From contig JAVVPN010000035.1 of the NCBI GenBank assembly GCA_036655755.1, positions 1 through 29,156 on the forward strand: 29,156 nt of DNA, written 5' to 3'. Below the pieces are notes generated by a model, which worked only from the letters and a program-made list of their open reading frames with translations, ran no database searches and was not told the origin of the DNA. This stretch comes from JAUNSR01 sp036655755. GTDB lineage: Bacteria > Bacteroidota > Bacteroidia > Bacteroidales > JAUNSR01. Numbering within the stretch: position 1 is the stretch's first letter; each line of letters opens with the position of its first letter. Shown here piece after piece: positions 1 through 8,755 of this stretch. The translations under genes were made by a program, and so were the position numbers.

Positions 1-434
1 TGCGGATCAACTTCAATTTTTTCAATTCCCTCAGTAGCCTGCAAACTTTGCACTACCGCCAACGGCGACTCATCCGCCGTATAATCAATCGTGTACCAAC
101 GATCAAGGCCTTCACGTTTGAATCGCTTTTCGAATTTCGGATTCATCGTAAACAACGGGGTCATCCGGGTAACGTTCAACTGTCGCGACACCCGATCCAA
201 CGCCGGAGCAGCCGTCAGGTCGAGCGCATCCTTACTGTTACGAGCCTTACGGCTTGAAGCTGCTGCAGCTTGCTGTTTTATCGTTTCGTCGTTTTTAAAT
301 TTCACAACGATACGACCTTGCCGTACTCCATTTTTGTAGCCCGCATTCTGAGCCGTCAGCGTCGAGCCCCCCAATGCGAACAGACCGATAGCCAAAGTCA
401 ACGACTTGAGCCATTTCGTCCGATTATATTTCAT
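1..434 (-). CDS. S8 (subtilisin-like) serine peptidase, N-terminal fragment (cut by window edge)
   Basis: This reading frame runs off the left edge, so only the first ~144 codons are present. It begins with a signal peptide (charged MKYNRTKWLK, then a hydrophobic stretch ending ALGGSTLTAQ), so the product is exported. The next ~110 residues resemble the prodomain of fervidolysin-like subtilases: GRIVVKFKNDE, a VSRQLNV...MTPLF stretch, then GLDRWYTIDY and a final GIEKIEVDP. The catalytic domain would lie outside the window, so the protease call rests on the prodomain alone. I chose the ATG at 434 because GGAG (444-447) sits 9 bases upstream; an in-frame ATG at 449 overlaps that site. It starts about 24 bases after the lipoprotein gene and is probably the fourth gene of the SusCD operon. 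Confidence 0.6.
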   Translation of the reverse strand, partial: MKYNRTKWLKSLTLAIGLFALGGSTLTAQNAGYKNGVRQGRIVVKFKNDETIKQQAAAASSRKARNSKDALDLTAAPALDRVSRQLNVTRMTPLFTMNPKFEKRFKREGLDRWYTIDYTADESPLAVVQSLQATEGIEKIEVDP

Positions 435-458
435 ATCTTTTTTCTCCATCTTTAAATC

Positions 459-1397
459 TTAGTTCACTTTAACGAGCTTACACTTCGGCAGTTTTGCCAA
501 CTCCTCTTCTGTCTTATCCGGAAAGCATCCGGGACCGTAAATCAATTCAATAGGCACTTCATCCACATTGATTTCATGTGTAATCGGATCGCAGTAAGCA
601 AAACAGTATCCGGTTTCGAGCGACAAAACAACCTCGTCTTCCGTTGTAATCACACCGGTTATATCTTTCGGATCCGTAGAATCGCCATTGATCATCCACC
701 CACTGCTCAGGCATAATACCGGATTTACAAATTCATCTTTAAGCTGTCCTACCATCTGCATCGGAATGTTTATCTGATGATAGTCGGTGGTATCGGTTAC
801 TACATGATTCGCCTCTAGACGCAGTTTTACGGCAGAAGCATCCCACTCCAAATCCGGACTGCAACCCAATCCATGCACCAGGAACTGTCCATTTTCATAA
901 CTTATCGTTACCATATAGTCGTCATATTCTGCCTGAGTATGATACGCATATTGTTTGGTGGCACGATAAGTCCCCGGCAATAAAATCGTATAGTCGATCT
1001 TTCCGGTTACGATATTTACAGGTTCGCTATAAGCCACCCCTTTGCTGTTTAAAGCATACGTACAAACCGTATATTCTTTTTCGGGCATCAACATGATTTC
1101 CTGTTTGAAGCTATGATCTAAGCCCAAAGCAGGAATCACTTTGCTTTTTCCGTTCGAATGCATCGGAGTACCGTCGGCAGCCAGATTATAGCAGACTCCG
1201 GTTTCAAGTATTTCTCCCCCGCCATTATTTATCACCGCTCCTGTTACACGCAGGGTATAACCCGAAAGTTCGGAGTCGACCGCTCCCAAAACAGGTACGC
1301 TGTCGGCTTCCTTCTGATATTGTTCGAGCGAGTCGCCCGCACAAGCTTGCAATACGATCAGAAGGAGAGCACAAATATGTTTGGTATATCTTATCAT
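459..1397 (-). CDS. Hypothetical surface lipoprotein of the SusCD operon
   Basis: 312 residues. The N-terminus is a lipoprotein signal with lipobox LQAC (Cys19), followed by AGDSLEQ, so the product is probably lipid-anchored in the outer membrane. Residues ~35-130 look like an FN3/Ig-like module of the type common in Bacteroidota surface lipoproteins (ETGVCYN, then YTVCTYALNSKGVAYSEP). The C-terminal ~180 residues start at a YRATKQYAYHTQAEYDDY segment and match no family I can name. The gene lies 11 bases after susD and just before the protease gene. Position suggests an accessory binding lipoprotein for the SusCD substrate (inference). No catalytic motif is visible. Confidence 0.75.
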   Translation of the reverse strand: MIRYTKHICALLLIVLQACAGDSLEQYQKEADSVPVLGAVDSELSGYTLRVTGAVINNGGGEILETGVCYNLAADGTPMHSNGKSKVIPALGLDHSFKQEIMLMPEKEYTVCTYALNSKGVAYSEPVNIVTGKIDYTILLPGTYRATKQYAYHTQAEYDDYMVTISYENGQFLVHGLGCSPDLEWDASAVKLRLEANHVVTDTTDYHQINIPMQMVGQLKDEFVNPVLCLSSGWMINGDSTDPKDITGVITTEDEVVLSLETGYCFAYCDPITHEINVDEVPIELIYGPGCFPDKTEEELAKLPKCKLVKVN

Positions 1398-1408
1398 TTC
1401 TATATTAA

Positions 1409-2944
1409 TTAATTATTAGTGGTTTGCATATCCTCTTTATTCGGATTCGGGTTCTGATCGGAAACCGAGATATATGCATTATTCTCTAATTCGCGATTTG
1501 AAATCTGGAATAAGAAATACCAGCTTCCGGCAACAACGTTAAACTGAGCTGAAGGCAGATGATTGGAGCCTGTATAAAGGCGGTTGATCCCCTTTTTCAG
1601 ACGCAAATGATCAAACAATGCAAACCCTTCACCCCACAGTTCCATACGACGATTCAGATAGATCTCTTCTACCGCTACCGCCGTCTTACTCCACGACGGA
1701 TCGCGTGTCGCCATATAAGGCGCAAGCACCTGTGCCGCTTTCTCGTAATTACGCATCTGCGCATACGCTTCCGCTTCAATCAGATACATTTCGGACAAAC
1801 GCATATAAACGTAGTCGGCTTCCCACCCCTGCACTTTTTTAAATTTCAGGTTCGTATAATTCGGGAAAGTCGCAATCTTACCTGCATACGATCCTTTCGG
1901 GTCTTTGAATTGTTTGCGACGCGCATCCGAAGCCGAAAACTGAGCGAACAGTTTGGCATCGATTTTACGGTAACACCCCAGGTCGCCGCCATAACCGGCA
2001 TCCGAAGCACACAAGAAAGATGTCAGCGTACGGTTACCGCCCAAACTTGTTTCGGCCGTAATATCCACACCCCACATCCACTCTTTATTGTATATCGAGT
2101 TGAATCCGTCATTCGCAACCTCGGCATTAGTCATCAGTACGGCCGAACTTGTTTCGCGCGCCATACGGGCATAGTCGGCAGCCGCCTGCCAGTCGTTTTT
2201 CACCAGGCAAACCCGTGCATACAATCCCGCCGCAACACTCTGATCAATCTGGATAGGCAGGTCGGATCCCTTTTTCCATCCGTCAAGCAACGCCAGCGAC
2301 TTTTTAAAGTCATGGTCGATCTGTTCATAAACCCGTGCCAGCGAAGCACGCCCCAATACTTCTCCTGTTTCATTTTTTGACAGGTAGATCGGGCAGCCCG
2401 GTGCATTTTCATGTCCTACATAGGTTTGCTGAAACAGCTGGGCCAATTGTGAATAAGCATATCCGCGCAATGCATACGCCTGCCCCTGCATGGCTCTTAA
2501 CTCAGCAAGATTGGTATCCACCGAGATGCGGTTAAGCACTTCGTTCGATTGCGAAATAATCGAATAATAAAAAAGCCAGATCTGATGTCCGCGCGCATGG
2601 CCGCCCCACCAGTATTCGAGCGAGTAATCGAACGTAAAAAACCCGTTACCGCGTGTATGCAGCGCGATATCGTCGGTCATCACGTCTGTAATATGATTGA
2701 CAGACGGAATACCGAAGTCGCCCGGAATACCCACTACGGGGCGAATCAGACTTCCGTAAATGGCTTGCAGTTTGGCTCCGATAATCTTTACCTGCTGTTC
2801 GGGATACTTATCCTCCATCTCCTTTTCATCGTCAGAGCTGACAATACTCTGATCGGTAGCATCAAGAAATCCGGCCGTACAGGATACGGTAGCGCTTCCT
2901 AATAAGAATAATGACGCATATAAATAGTTATTCAATTTTTTCAT
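1409..2944 (-). CDS. susD: RagB/SusD-family nutrient-binding outer membrane lipoprotein
   Basis: About 511 residues, usual for SusD proteins. The start is the ATG giving MKKLNNYLYASLFLLG; an upstream in-frame TTG at 2953 would overlap the susC stop and is less likely. The signal ends in SATVSC, with Cys22 the likely lipidation site. Family features are the helical TPR-like core with RGYAYSQLAQLFQ (~residues 160-175), the C-terminal YMRLSEMYLIEAEAYAQ segment and RRMELWGEGFALFDHLRLKK near the end. SusD-like proteins cap a SusC barrel and capture oligosaccharides or peptides at the cell surface. Only 5 bases separate it from susC, so the two are co-transcribed. The substrate cannot be read from the sequence; the linked protease suggests peptides. 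Confidence 0.93.
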   Translation of the reverse strand: MKKLNNYLYASLFLLGSATVSCTAGFLDATDQSIVSSDDEKEMEDKYPEQQVKIIGAKLQAIYGSLIRPVVGIPGDFGIPSVNHITDVMTDDIALHTRGNGFFTFDYSLEYWWGGHARGHQIWLFYYSIISQSNEVLNRISVDTNLAELRAMQGQAYALRGYAYSQLAQLFQQTYVGHENAPGCPIYLSKNETGEVLGRASLARVYEQIDHDFKKSLALLDGWKKGSDLPIQIDQSVAAGLYARVCLVKNDWQAAADYARMARETSSAVLMTNAEVANDGFNSIYNKEWMWGVDITAETSLGGNRTLTSFLCASDAGYGGDLGCYRKIDAKLFAQFSASDARRKQFKDPKGSYAGKIATFPNYTNLKFKKVQGWEADYVYMRLSEMYLIEAEAYAQMRNYEKAAQVLAPYMATRDPSWSKTAVAVEEIYLNRRMELWGEGFALFDHLRLKKGINRLYTGSNHLPSAQFNVVAGSWYFLFQISNRELENNAYISVSDQNPNPNKEDMQTTNN

Positions 2945-2949
2945 AACGA

Positions 2950-5900
2950 TCAAAAGTTAATATTAAACCCAAAAGAACAGGTACTTACCGCATCGTAAGT
3001 AAAGCCATTGCCCGAACCGCTGAATGAGTTGCGCGGATCGAATCCTTTACGCGCACTCAATAGATACAGGTTATCCCCTACTACATACAAGCGTATGTTC
3101 CGGATACCCAACTTCTTCAGTTGTTGCGCATCAAACGTATATCCGAGCGTTACATTCCGCAGACTCAGATAAGAGGCTTTTGTGAGGAATCGGTCGGAAG
3201 CGGCGTTCATCTCAAGAGAGCCCTCTTGCAGACGCGGCACATTGGTCGACGGGTTTTCCGGAGTCCAGCGTTGGTAGATATCCTTATGCCAGTTTACCCC
3301 GGCATCCCCACCATTCATCAGATTCTTATACTGGGTATCTTCCGCCCATCCGCCAATCTGATAAGCCAATGAAATATTCAGATCGAAATTGCGATACATC
3401 ATATTCGAAGAGAAACCACCATACAGATCAGGAATGGCATCTTTGCCATATTCATACTGCCCTGCCTTGCCATAAGTTCCGTCGGCAAACTTCGTGGTCG
3501 CACTCGTACTGTTTACGATAACCGGAATCTTATTTCCGTTGCCGTCCAGTATTGCGTTTCCATCCATATCCGAGCGGAAGCCCTGGTAACGGGGCAATCC
3601 GTTCTGCGGATCAACGCCTTCATATTTATAGCCGTACCAGTTATATAATGAAACACCCTGACGCAACAGTTTTGAATTGACAACCCACTCTCCCTGGCGG
3701 TCGGCCGGCAACTCTTTCAGTTCATTCTTATAATGCGTCATATTAAGCGATACGTTCCACCGGAACGATTTGCGGGCAAAAATGTCATATGATAATTCCG
3801 CTTCGATTCCGGAGTTATACATCTTCATGGTGTTTTCCCAAAGCGTGGTTGGTTTTCCGTAAGAAGGTGGCAACGGTTTGGCGTAAAGCATATCCCATGT
3901 CTGTTTGTAGAAATACTCGATTCCCCCCGACAGGCGGTTCCACAAGCGGAACTCGGTACCGATATTAAAGTTATTGCTCTTTTCCCAGCTGATTTTCGGA
4001 TTACCGCGGAAGAAATAGTCGGTTTCAGGTTGATTATCCTGCCCGCTGATTACGGCATACTGATCCAGATAAGGCAAACTGTTGCCCAGGTTATCATTCC
4101 CTTGCGTACCGAAACTCGATTTCAGTTTCAGGTCGTTTATCCACGTAAGGTCCTGCATGAACTGCTCCTGGTTTACACGCCACGAGCCGCCGACCGACCA
4201 GAAATTCCCCCAACGTACATCCGGATGGAAGCGCGATGATCCGTCACGACGGTAACTCCCCGACAAATAATATTTATCTTGCCAGTTGTATTTAAGCTGG
4301 GCGAAATACCCTTCGATCGAATAGGTGTCATAATAAGATGTCGCCCCTTTCAATGTGATTGCATTGTCTAGTTCAGGATTATCCGGAAGGTAGAAATTAG
4401 ACTTCGTAGCTCCCAGATACTCATTCCGGTCCTCTTTGCTTTCATGCCCCAATAACAATTCGAAAGCATGCTCGCCAAAAGATCGGTCATAATGAAGCAA
4501 TTGGTTAAAGTTGATGCTTTGCAAACGGGTTTTTACTTTCGCGCTCACACCACCCAAAGAAGCAGCCGCTCCGAAAAGCGGATTCTGAAAATCGGTCGAT
4601 CCGCTATGGATATTATCATAAGACAGGTTGGTCGTAAACTTCATCCCTTTGAACAAATCGAACGAGAAATACAACTTTCCGCTCAATACATCGCGCGAAG
4701 CCTTACGGATATTCATCTCTTGCTCGGCAATGGCATTGGCATTCGATCCGAAAGGACGAATTTTACCCTCGCTCACCCCATAATCATACTGTTTGTTTCC
4801 TTTGGCATCGAGCAGGTAATCGCCCGCCTCATTCCGCATATAAATCGGATAGATCGGAGCCTGCATCAACCCTGTATAAAAGATACTGTTGGTATTGGTG
4901 CTTCCGCCCGTATTCGGAATATTCGATTCGGAAGTCGATGCGAACATATTCACACCCATCCGTGCCCACGAAGCCAGTTGCTGATCGAGTTTGATTCGCC
5001 CCGAATAACGAGTCAGATTTGATTTTGCCGTATAAGAATCGTCATACAGATACCCTAACGATACGTAGAACGTCTGTTTTTCAGTCCCCCCACTTACCGT
5101 AAAGTTGTTTTCCTGACGCAAAGCCGCCTGAAACGCCTCGTCATACCAGTTATCCTGATAAAGCAGCTGCGCATCGGCATTCAGTTTTCCGGTAAACGGA
5201 TTTACCAGCGATTCATTGGCAACATTAAAGCTGTTGTATCCTCCCAATCGCGGCACCAGATTCTCCGAAGCATAGATACCCGATGTATAAGCATCTTTGC
5301 CCATGCCGTATTTTTGCTGATTACGCAATGATTCCCAGAAAAGTTCATAGTATTCTTTGCTCGATTTAAGCACATCGTAGGTACCGGGCATACGGTAGTT
5401 GACCCCCGTGCGGTTCTCAAAGCTGACATTCAATTCCCCTTTTTTACCACTCTTTGTAGCGATCAGAATCACACCGTTTGCTCCACGTGCGCCATACAAT
5501 GAATTGGCGGCAGCATCTTTCAATACGCTCATCGATTCGATATCCTGCGAATTGATTGAATTGAGTGTACCTTCATAAGGTACCCCATCCACGATAATAA
5601 GCGGACTGCTCGACGCATTGATCGACCCCACTCCACGTACACGGATCGTAGCACTCGATCCCGGCTGGCCGGTTGAACTCGAAATCTGTACCCCTGCCAT
5701 CGCACCTTCGAGTGCTTTCGACACCTCCGATACCTGCAGTTTCTCAATCTTCTCTTTTCCCAGATTGGCGGCAGATCCCGTGAAAGAAGATTTTTTAGCC
5801 GTTCCATACGCCACTACGATCACCTCGTCGATATCCTGAGTAGCGGTTTGCAACAATACGGTCATCCCGTTTTTAGCCTCAACTTCCTGTGTTTGCATTC

Positions 5901-6126
5901 CGATATACGAAATCACCAACGTTTTACTCGATTCAGGTAAGGTTAATGAGAAGGCGCCGTCATAATCGGTAATTACCCCGCTGGTAGTACCTTTTACGAT
6001 TACAGACGCACCGATTACCGGTTCCTTATCTTCTGCCGAAATGACTTTCCCCCGAATAGGATTCTGAGCCAGAACATGCTGTACGATTAGAAAACCAGTA
6101 ATGAAAAAGAATAGCTTTCTTTTCAT
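2950..6126 (-). CDS. susC: SusC/RagA-family TonB-linked outer membrane transporter
   Basis: About 1058 residues, normal for SusC. The ATG at 6126 gives the signal peptide MKRKLFFFITGFLIVQHVLAQ; a TTG 18 bases upstream is also in frame but less likely. Residues ~22-105 form a carboxypeptidase-regulatory-like beta domain (IRGKVISAEDKEPVIGASV...GTTSGVITDYDG). The plug domain follows (VVAYGTAKKSSFTGS, then SSPLIIVDGVPYEG and LYGARGANGVILIATKSG). The rest is beta-barrel, ending aromatic (FGFNINF). There is no STN domain or FecR partner nearby, so regulation by a trans-envelope anti-sigma relay is not indicated. It imports a SusD-captured ligand using TonB energy. It is the first gene of the operon, with a long AT-rich leader upstream. 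Confidence 0.95.
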   Translation of the reverse strand: MKRKLFFFITGFLIVQHVLAQNPIRGKVISAEDKEPVIGASVIVKGTTSGVITDYDGAFSLTLPESSKTLVISYIGMQTQEVEAKNGMTVLLQTATQDIDEVIVVAYGTAKKSSFTGSAANLGKEKIEKLQVSEVSKALEGAMAGVQISSSTGQPGSSATIRVRGVGSINASSSPLIIVDGVPYEGTLNSINSQDIESMSVLKDAAANSLYGARGANGVILIATKSGKKGELNVSFENRTGVNYRMPGTYDVLKSSKEYYELFWESLRNQQKYGMGKDAYTSGIYASENLVPRLGGYNSFNVANESLVNPFTGKLNADAQLLYQDNWYDEAFQAALRQENNFTVSGGTEKQTFYVSLGYLYDDSYTAKSNLTRYSGRIKLDQQLASWARMGVNMFASTSESNIPNTGGSTNTNSIFYTGLMQAPIYPIYMRNEAGDYLLDAKGNKQYDYGVSEGKIRPFGSNANAIAEQEMNIRKASRDVLSGKLYFSFDLFKGMKFTTNLSYDNIHSGSTDFQNPLFGAAASLGGVSAKVKTRLQSINFNQLLHYDRSFGEHAFELLLGHESKEDRNEYLGATKSNFYLPDNPELDNAITLKGATSYYDTYSIEGYFAQLKYNWQDKYYLSGSYRRDGSSRFHPDVRWGNFWSVGGSWRVNQEQFMQDLTWINDLKLKSSFGTQGNDNLGNSLPYLDQYAVISGQDNQPETDYFFRGNPKISWEKSNNFNIGTEFRLWNRLSGGIEYFYKQTWDMLYAKPLPPSYGKPTTLWENTMKMYNSGIEAELSYDIFARKSFRWNVSLNMTHYKNELKELPADRQGEWVVNSKLLRQGVSLYNWYGYKYEGVDPQNGLPRYQGFRSDMDGNAILDGNGNKIPVIVNSTSATTKFADGTYGKAGQYEYGKDAIPDLYGGFSSNMMYRNFDLNISLAYQIGGWAEDTQYKNLMNGGDAGVNWHKDIYQRWTPENPSTNVPRLQEGSLEMNAASDRFLTKASYLSLRNVTLGYTFDAQQLKKLGIRNIRLYVVGDNLYLLSARKGFDPRNSFSGSGNGFTYDAVSTCSFGFNINF

Positions 6127-6221
6127 AAATGGTTGATTAAACAAAATTTAAAGTATTAATAAGTGTAGATAAACATAATGAATCCCGACTCTTTGCAATA
6201 GAATCGAAAACAGACAAATAG

Positions 6222-6240
6222 CTCCGATTAATTATCGGAG
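6222..6240. repeat. 7-5-7 inverted repeat in susC leader
   Basis: CTCCGAT and ATCGGAG are perfect inverted arms around a 5-base spacer. It could be an RNA hairpin in the leader or an operator for a dimeric regulator. Confidence 0.5.
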
Positions 6241-6309
6241 AAAATAATTACGGTAAATAGAAAAGTTAGGTTATAAGGAGTAATACCGAATTAACAGAAT
6301 AAAATAGTG

Positions 6310-6328
6310 AGTACTCCTACTGAGTACT
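6310..6328. repeat. Second 7-5-7 inverted repeat in susC leader
   Basis: AGTACTC and GAGTACT are perfect inverted arms around CTACT. The size and spacer match the repeat at 6222-6240, but the arm sequence differs. On the plus strand it is followed by TTTT, so a weak plus-strand terminator is an alternative reading. Confidence 0.5.
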
Positions 6329-6406
6329 TTTAGCTTGGTTTTTTAATAATAAGACAATAAATATCCTGATAATTCATAATTGCGCGTGTGTAGATTTTTC
6401 AAAAGA

Positions 6407-6436
6407 CAAAATTAACTCTTCTGAAATAAATTTCAA
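6407..6436 (-). promoter_or_regulatory. Candidate promoter of the susCD operon
   Basis: On the minus strand TAATTTTG (6414-6407) matches the Bacteroidales -7 box TAnnTTTG. TTG (6436-6434) lies 19 bases upstream as a partial -33 box. This would give a leader of about 275 bases before the susC ATG. Pattern match only. Confidence 0.45.
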
Positions 6437-6574
6437 GCTTTATCGATATTTTATTTAAAAAAATATTATTATAACAGCATATATGCATAAAAAGTGAAAC
6501 AATATGTAACATTTAGTTTCATAAAGTTATTGGTTATGTTAATAAACACAAGTTAAAAAGATGGTATGATTTGC

Positions 6575-7669
6575 TTAAAAGGGATACTCTTTGATGGGTG
6601 GGAATGGAATCTGAAGTTGTTGTTCGGGCTCGCTTTTGCGAGCAGGGAGTGAGATGGAGATACCCAGCAGACGAATAGACTTATCCTCCCAGTCGAAATC
6701 TTCCATCAAACGATAAAAATAGGGGCGCATCGCCTCTACATCGGCCAATTCACCGGCTACGGTACAAGAACGGTTACGGATTGTAAAATCATTAAACTTC
6801 ACTTTAAGTGTCAGCGTACGCCCACCCTCAAAGGCGGCTCGCTCTATGCGCGATTGCAACCGGGGCAACAGGGTATCAATGGCATCCAGCGCTTCCTCAA
6901 GCGTAGTCAGATCCTCATCATAGGTGTGCTCACATCCTACTGATTTACGTATCCACTCCGGCTCTACCGGCCGATAATCGATTCCCATGGCAAAATTACG
7001 GTACACAGTCCCCATTTTCCCAAAATGACGAATCAGGAAAGGGAGCGGGCAGGCACGCAGTTCGGCCCCGGTATGAATACCCAGTTCATGCATCTTCGCC
7101 GCAGTCACCTTACCCACTCCCCAAAACGATTCGATGGGCAGACGGGCTATAAAATCGAGCGCCACCGCGGGGTGAATGGTACACAGCCCGTCGGGCTTAC
7201 GGTAATCGGAGGCGATTTTCGCAAGAAACTTATTATAAGAAATACCGGCAGAAGCAACCAGCCCCAATTCGGAAAAAATACGTTGCTTAATCTCTTTGGC
7301 AATATCCACGGCCAGCGGAATATGCTTTTTATTTTCGGTTACATCCAGAAAAGCCTCATCCAGCGAGAGTGGCTCAATCAGGTCGGTGTAATCGCTGAAT
7401 ATATCGTGAATCTGAGAAGATACCTCTTTATATACCCCCATCCGCCCGGGGGTAAATATAACGAACGGACACAACTGCTTCGCCTTGAACGACGACATGG
7501 CGGAGCGGATGCCATATCTACGCGCTTCGTAACTGGCCGCCGCCACTACGCCGCGCCGTTCGGGATTGCCCACGACAAGGGGCTTCCCCCTGAATTCGGG
7601 GAAATCACGTTGTTCGACAGATGCGTAAAAAGCATCCATATCAATATGTATGATTTTACGTTCTGTCAT
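6575..7669 (-). CDS. dinB: DNA polymerase IV (Y-family translesion polymerase)
   Basis: 364 residues, the full length for DinB. It copies past lesions and mispaired ends, at the cost of mutations. The palm begins with HIDMDAFYASVE, where Asp10 is a metal ligand and Tyr15 lies at the steric-gate position. SLDEA supplies Asp104 and Glu105, the other catalytic acids. GISYNKFLAKIASDYRKPDG and the helix-hairpin-helix stretch FWGVGKVTAAKMHELGI follow. The little-finger domain fills residues ~240-340. The tail contains QQLQIPF near the C-terminus, a plausible beta-clamp binding peptide. It starts 27 bases after the kinase-like gene and is probably transcribed with it. No SOS-type operator was recognised. 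Confidence 0.96.
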   Translation of the reverse strand: MTERKIIHIDMDAFYASVEQRDFPEFRGKPLVVGNPERRGVVAAASYEARRYGIRSAMSSFKAKQLCPFVIFTPGRMGVYKEVSSQIHDIFSDYTDLIEPLSLDEAFLDVTENKKHIPLAVDIAKEIKQRIFSELGLVASAGISYNKFLAKIASDYRKPDGLCTIHPAVALDFIARLPIESFWGVGKVTAAKMHELGIHTGAELRACPLPFLIRHFGKMGTVYRNFAMGIDYRPVEPEWIRKSVGCEHTYDEDLTTLEEALDAIDTLLPRLQSRIERAAFEGGRTLTLKVKFNDFTIRNRSCTVAGELADVEAMRPYFYRLMEDFDWEDKSIRLLGISISLPARKSEPEQQLQIPFPPIKEYPF

Positions 7670-7696
7670 AGCTAAAGAATCGTTATTACGTATTGA

Positions 7697-8305
7697 TTAT
7701 TTTTTGAGCTTTAAAACATTTTGCACGAATTCATACAAATATGCCGCGGTATCCTCCATCCCTAATACGGACGAATCGATTGACAAATGATAGGAAGCCG
7801 CTTTTCCCCATACCTTATCGGTATAGAAATTATAAAATTTAGCGCGCGAACGGTCATGTTTGCCCATTACTGATTCCGCCTCATCCAGATCGACCGCCAA
7901 CCGTTGAGCGATCTGTTGTTTTCTGAACTCCTCGGGCGCATGAATAAACAAGTTGATGCAGTGGGGATGATTGCGCAGGATATAGTCGGCGCTACGCCCA
8001 ACGATCACACACGATTTTTCTTTCGCCAGACTCAGAATTACATTGGATTGAAGCACATAGAAATTACCGTTACTCAATACACTTTCATTTCCGAAACTGC
8101 CCAATAACGCATAGTCGAGCAGATTGGGAGCTTTCTCATCGGCCCGCTCCAGGAAATCACAACTTACGCCACTGCGACGGGAAGCCTCTTCAATCAACTC
8201 TTTATCGTAAAAGGAGATATTGAGCATTTTTGCCAATTGCTGGCCGATCTGCCGTCCTCCACTTCCGTATTCACGCCCGATAGTTATTACAAATAGGTTA
8301 CCCAT
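7697..8305 (-). CDS. Cytidylate kinase-like family protein
   Basis: 202 residues. The N-terminus ITIGREYGSGGRQIGQQLA is a P-loop variant typical of the cytidylate-kinase-like family, which is distinct from true Cmk. FYDKELIEEASRRSG follows, as in NMP kinases. Later parts include SCVIVGRSADYIL (~100-112) and NLFIHAPEEFRKQQIAQRL (lid-like, Arg-rich). The family is predicted to phosphorylate a nucleotide or another small molecule, but its substrate is not established and I do not assign one. It is the first gene of a pair with dinB, with a good -7 box about 30 bases upstream (8335-8342). Confidence 0.85.
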   Translation of the reverse strand: MGNLFVITIGREYGSGGRQIGQQLAKMLNISFYDKELIEEASRRSGVSCDFLERADEKAPNLLDYALLGSFGNESVLSNGNFYVLQSNVILSLAKEKSCVIVGRSADYILRNHPHCINLFIHAPEEFRKQQIAQRLAVDLDEAESVMGKHDRSRAKFYNFYTDKVWGKAASYHLSIDSSVLGMEDTAAYLYEFVQNVLKLKK

Positions 8306-8334
8306 GATAAAAGAGTTATTATGATTAGATTATA

Positions 8335-8366
8335 CAAAGATAGATATCTCTTCTGAAAAGAATAGC
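8335..8366 (-). promoter_or_regulatory. Promoter of the kinase-like gene and dinB
   Basis: TATCTTTG (8342-8335, minus strand) is a perfect TAnnTTTG box. The 32 bases from the -33 region through the -7 box match the ptuA promoter (15183-15214) at 26 of 32 positions. Confidence 0.55.
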
Positions 8367-8423
8367 TTCTGAATTATTTATCACGTCGGTATATCGCATC
8401 AAATTCAACCCTCTTCTATGAAT

Positions 8424-8612
8424 TATCGCCGGCGAAGAATCCGGATGCCGTTCGCGGGGAATTTACTGTCGGTTCGGGAGCAACCCGAAAGTTGTTCGCG
8501 AACGGCGTTTGGGTTCTTCGGGAGCGGCAGTCGGGTTGCCCGCGGACGGCATTCGGATTCTTCGCGAGCCAACAGTAAAGGAGGGGTGAGCGCAGCGCGC
8601 CACTATACCGAC
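8424..8612. repeat. GC-rich cluster of inverted repeat modules
   Basis: A GC-rich island in an otherwise AT-rich intergenic gap. A ~24-base module (GAAGAATCCGGATGCCG then TTCGCG) occurs three times. Copy A is on the plus strand at 8432-8457. Copies B (8497-8520) and C (8541-8565) are inverted. Copies A and C would pair into a large imperfect hairpin. Between A and B lies a smaller hairpin, TTCGGG (8473-8478) with CCCGAA (8484-8489). Short open frames on both strands exist here only because of the GC content; both read RRIRMP-like peptides because the module is inverted. Probably a non-coding palindromic element (inference). Confidence 0.65.
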
Positions 8613-8687
8613 ACAAATTCCTGCGTAATGCTTTGAAAACAGATTATCATCGGTATAAATAATCAGAAAAATACCAATTGAATGCAA

Positions 8688-8723
8688 TTTGTATTTTAAA
8701 ACCAAAGCATTTGGTTATCTTTG
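8688..8723 (+). promoter_or_regulatory. Promoter of carAB
   Basis: TATCTTTG (8716-8723) is a perfect -7 box. TTTG (8688-8691) lies 24 bases upstream, somewhat longer than the usual spacing. Transcription would start near 8730, leaving about 130 bases of leader before carA. Confidence 0.55.
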
Positions 8724-8755
8724 CATGGTTTTTCAACAGGAAACCAATTTGCAAA

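Larger units (their letters stand above)
6127..6574. other. AT-rich intergenic region upstream of susC
   Basis: No plausible gene is present. The stretch between susC and the end of dinB is very AT-rich. It holds a candidate promoter for susC at 6407-6436 and two small inverted repeats with the same 7-5-7 geometry (6222-6240 and 6310-6328). If the promoter is right, both repeats lie in the untranslated leader of the susC transcript. I saw no strong terminator for dinB at its left end. Confidence 0.6.

Noticed and set aside
1559..2380. A 273-codon open frame on the plus strand
   Set aside because: It lies wholly antisense to susD, has no recognisable domain and an arginine/histidine-rich composition typical of shadow frames.
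7025..7675. A 216-codon plus-strand frame across dinB
   Set aside because: It is antisense to the full-length, motif-complete polymerase gene.
8418..8705. Short proteins on both strands of the GC-rich gap
   Set aside because: They share peptide pieces only because the DNA modules are inverted; no start signals or protein features support them.
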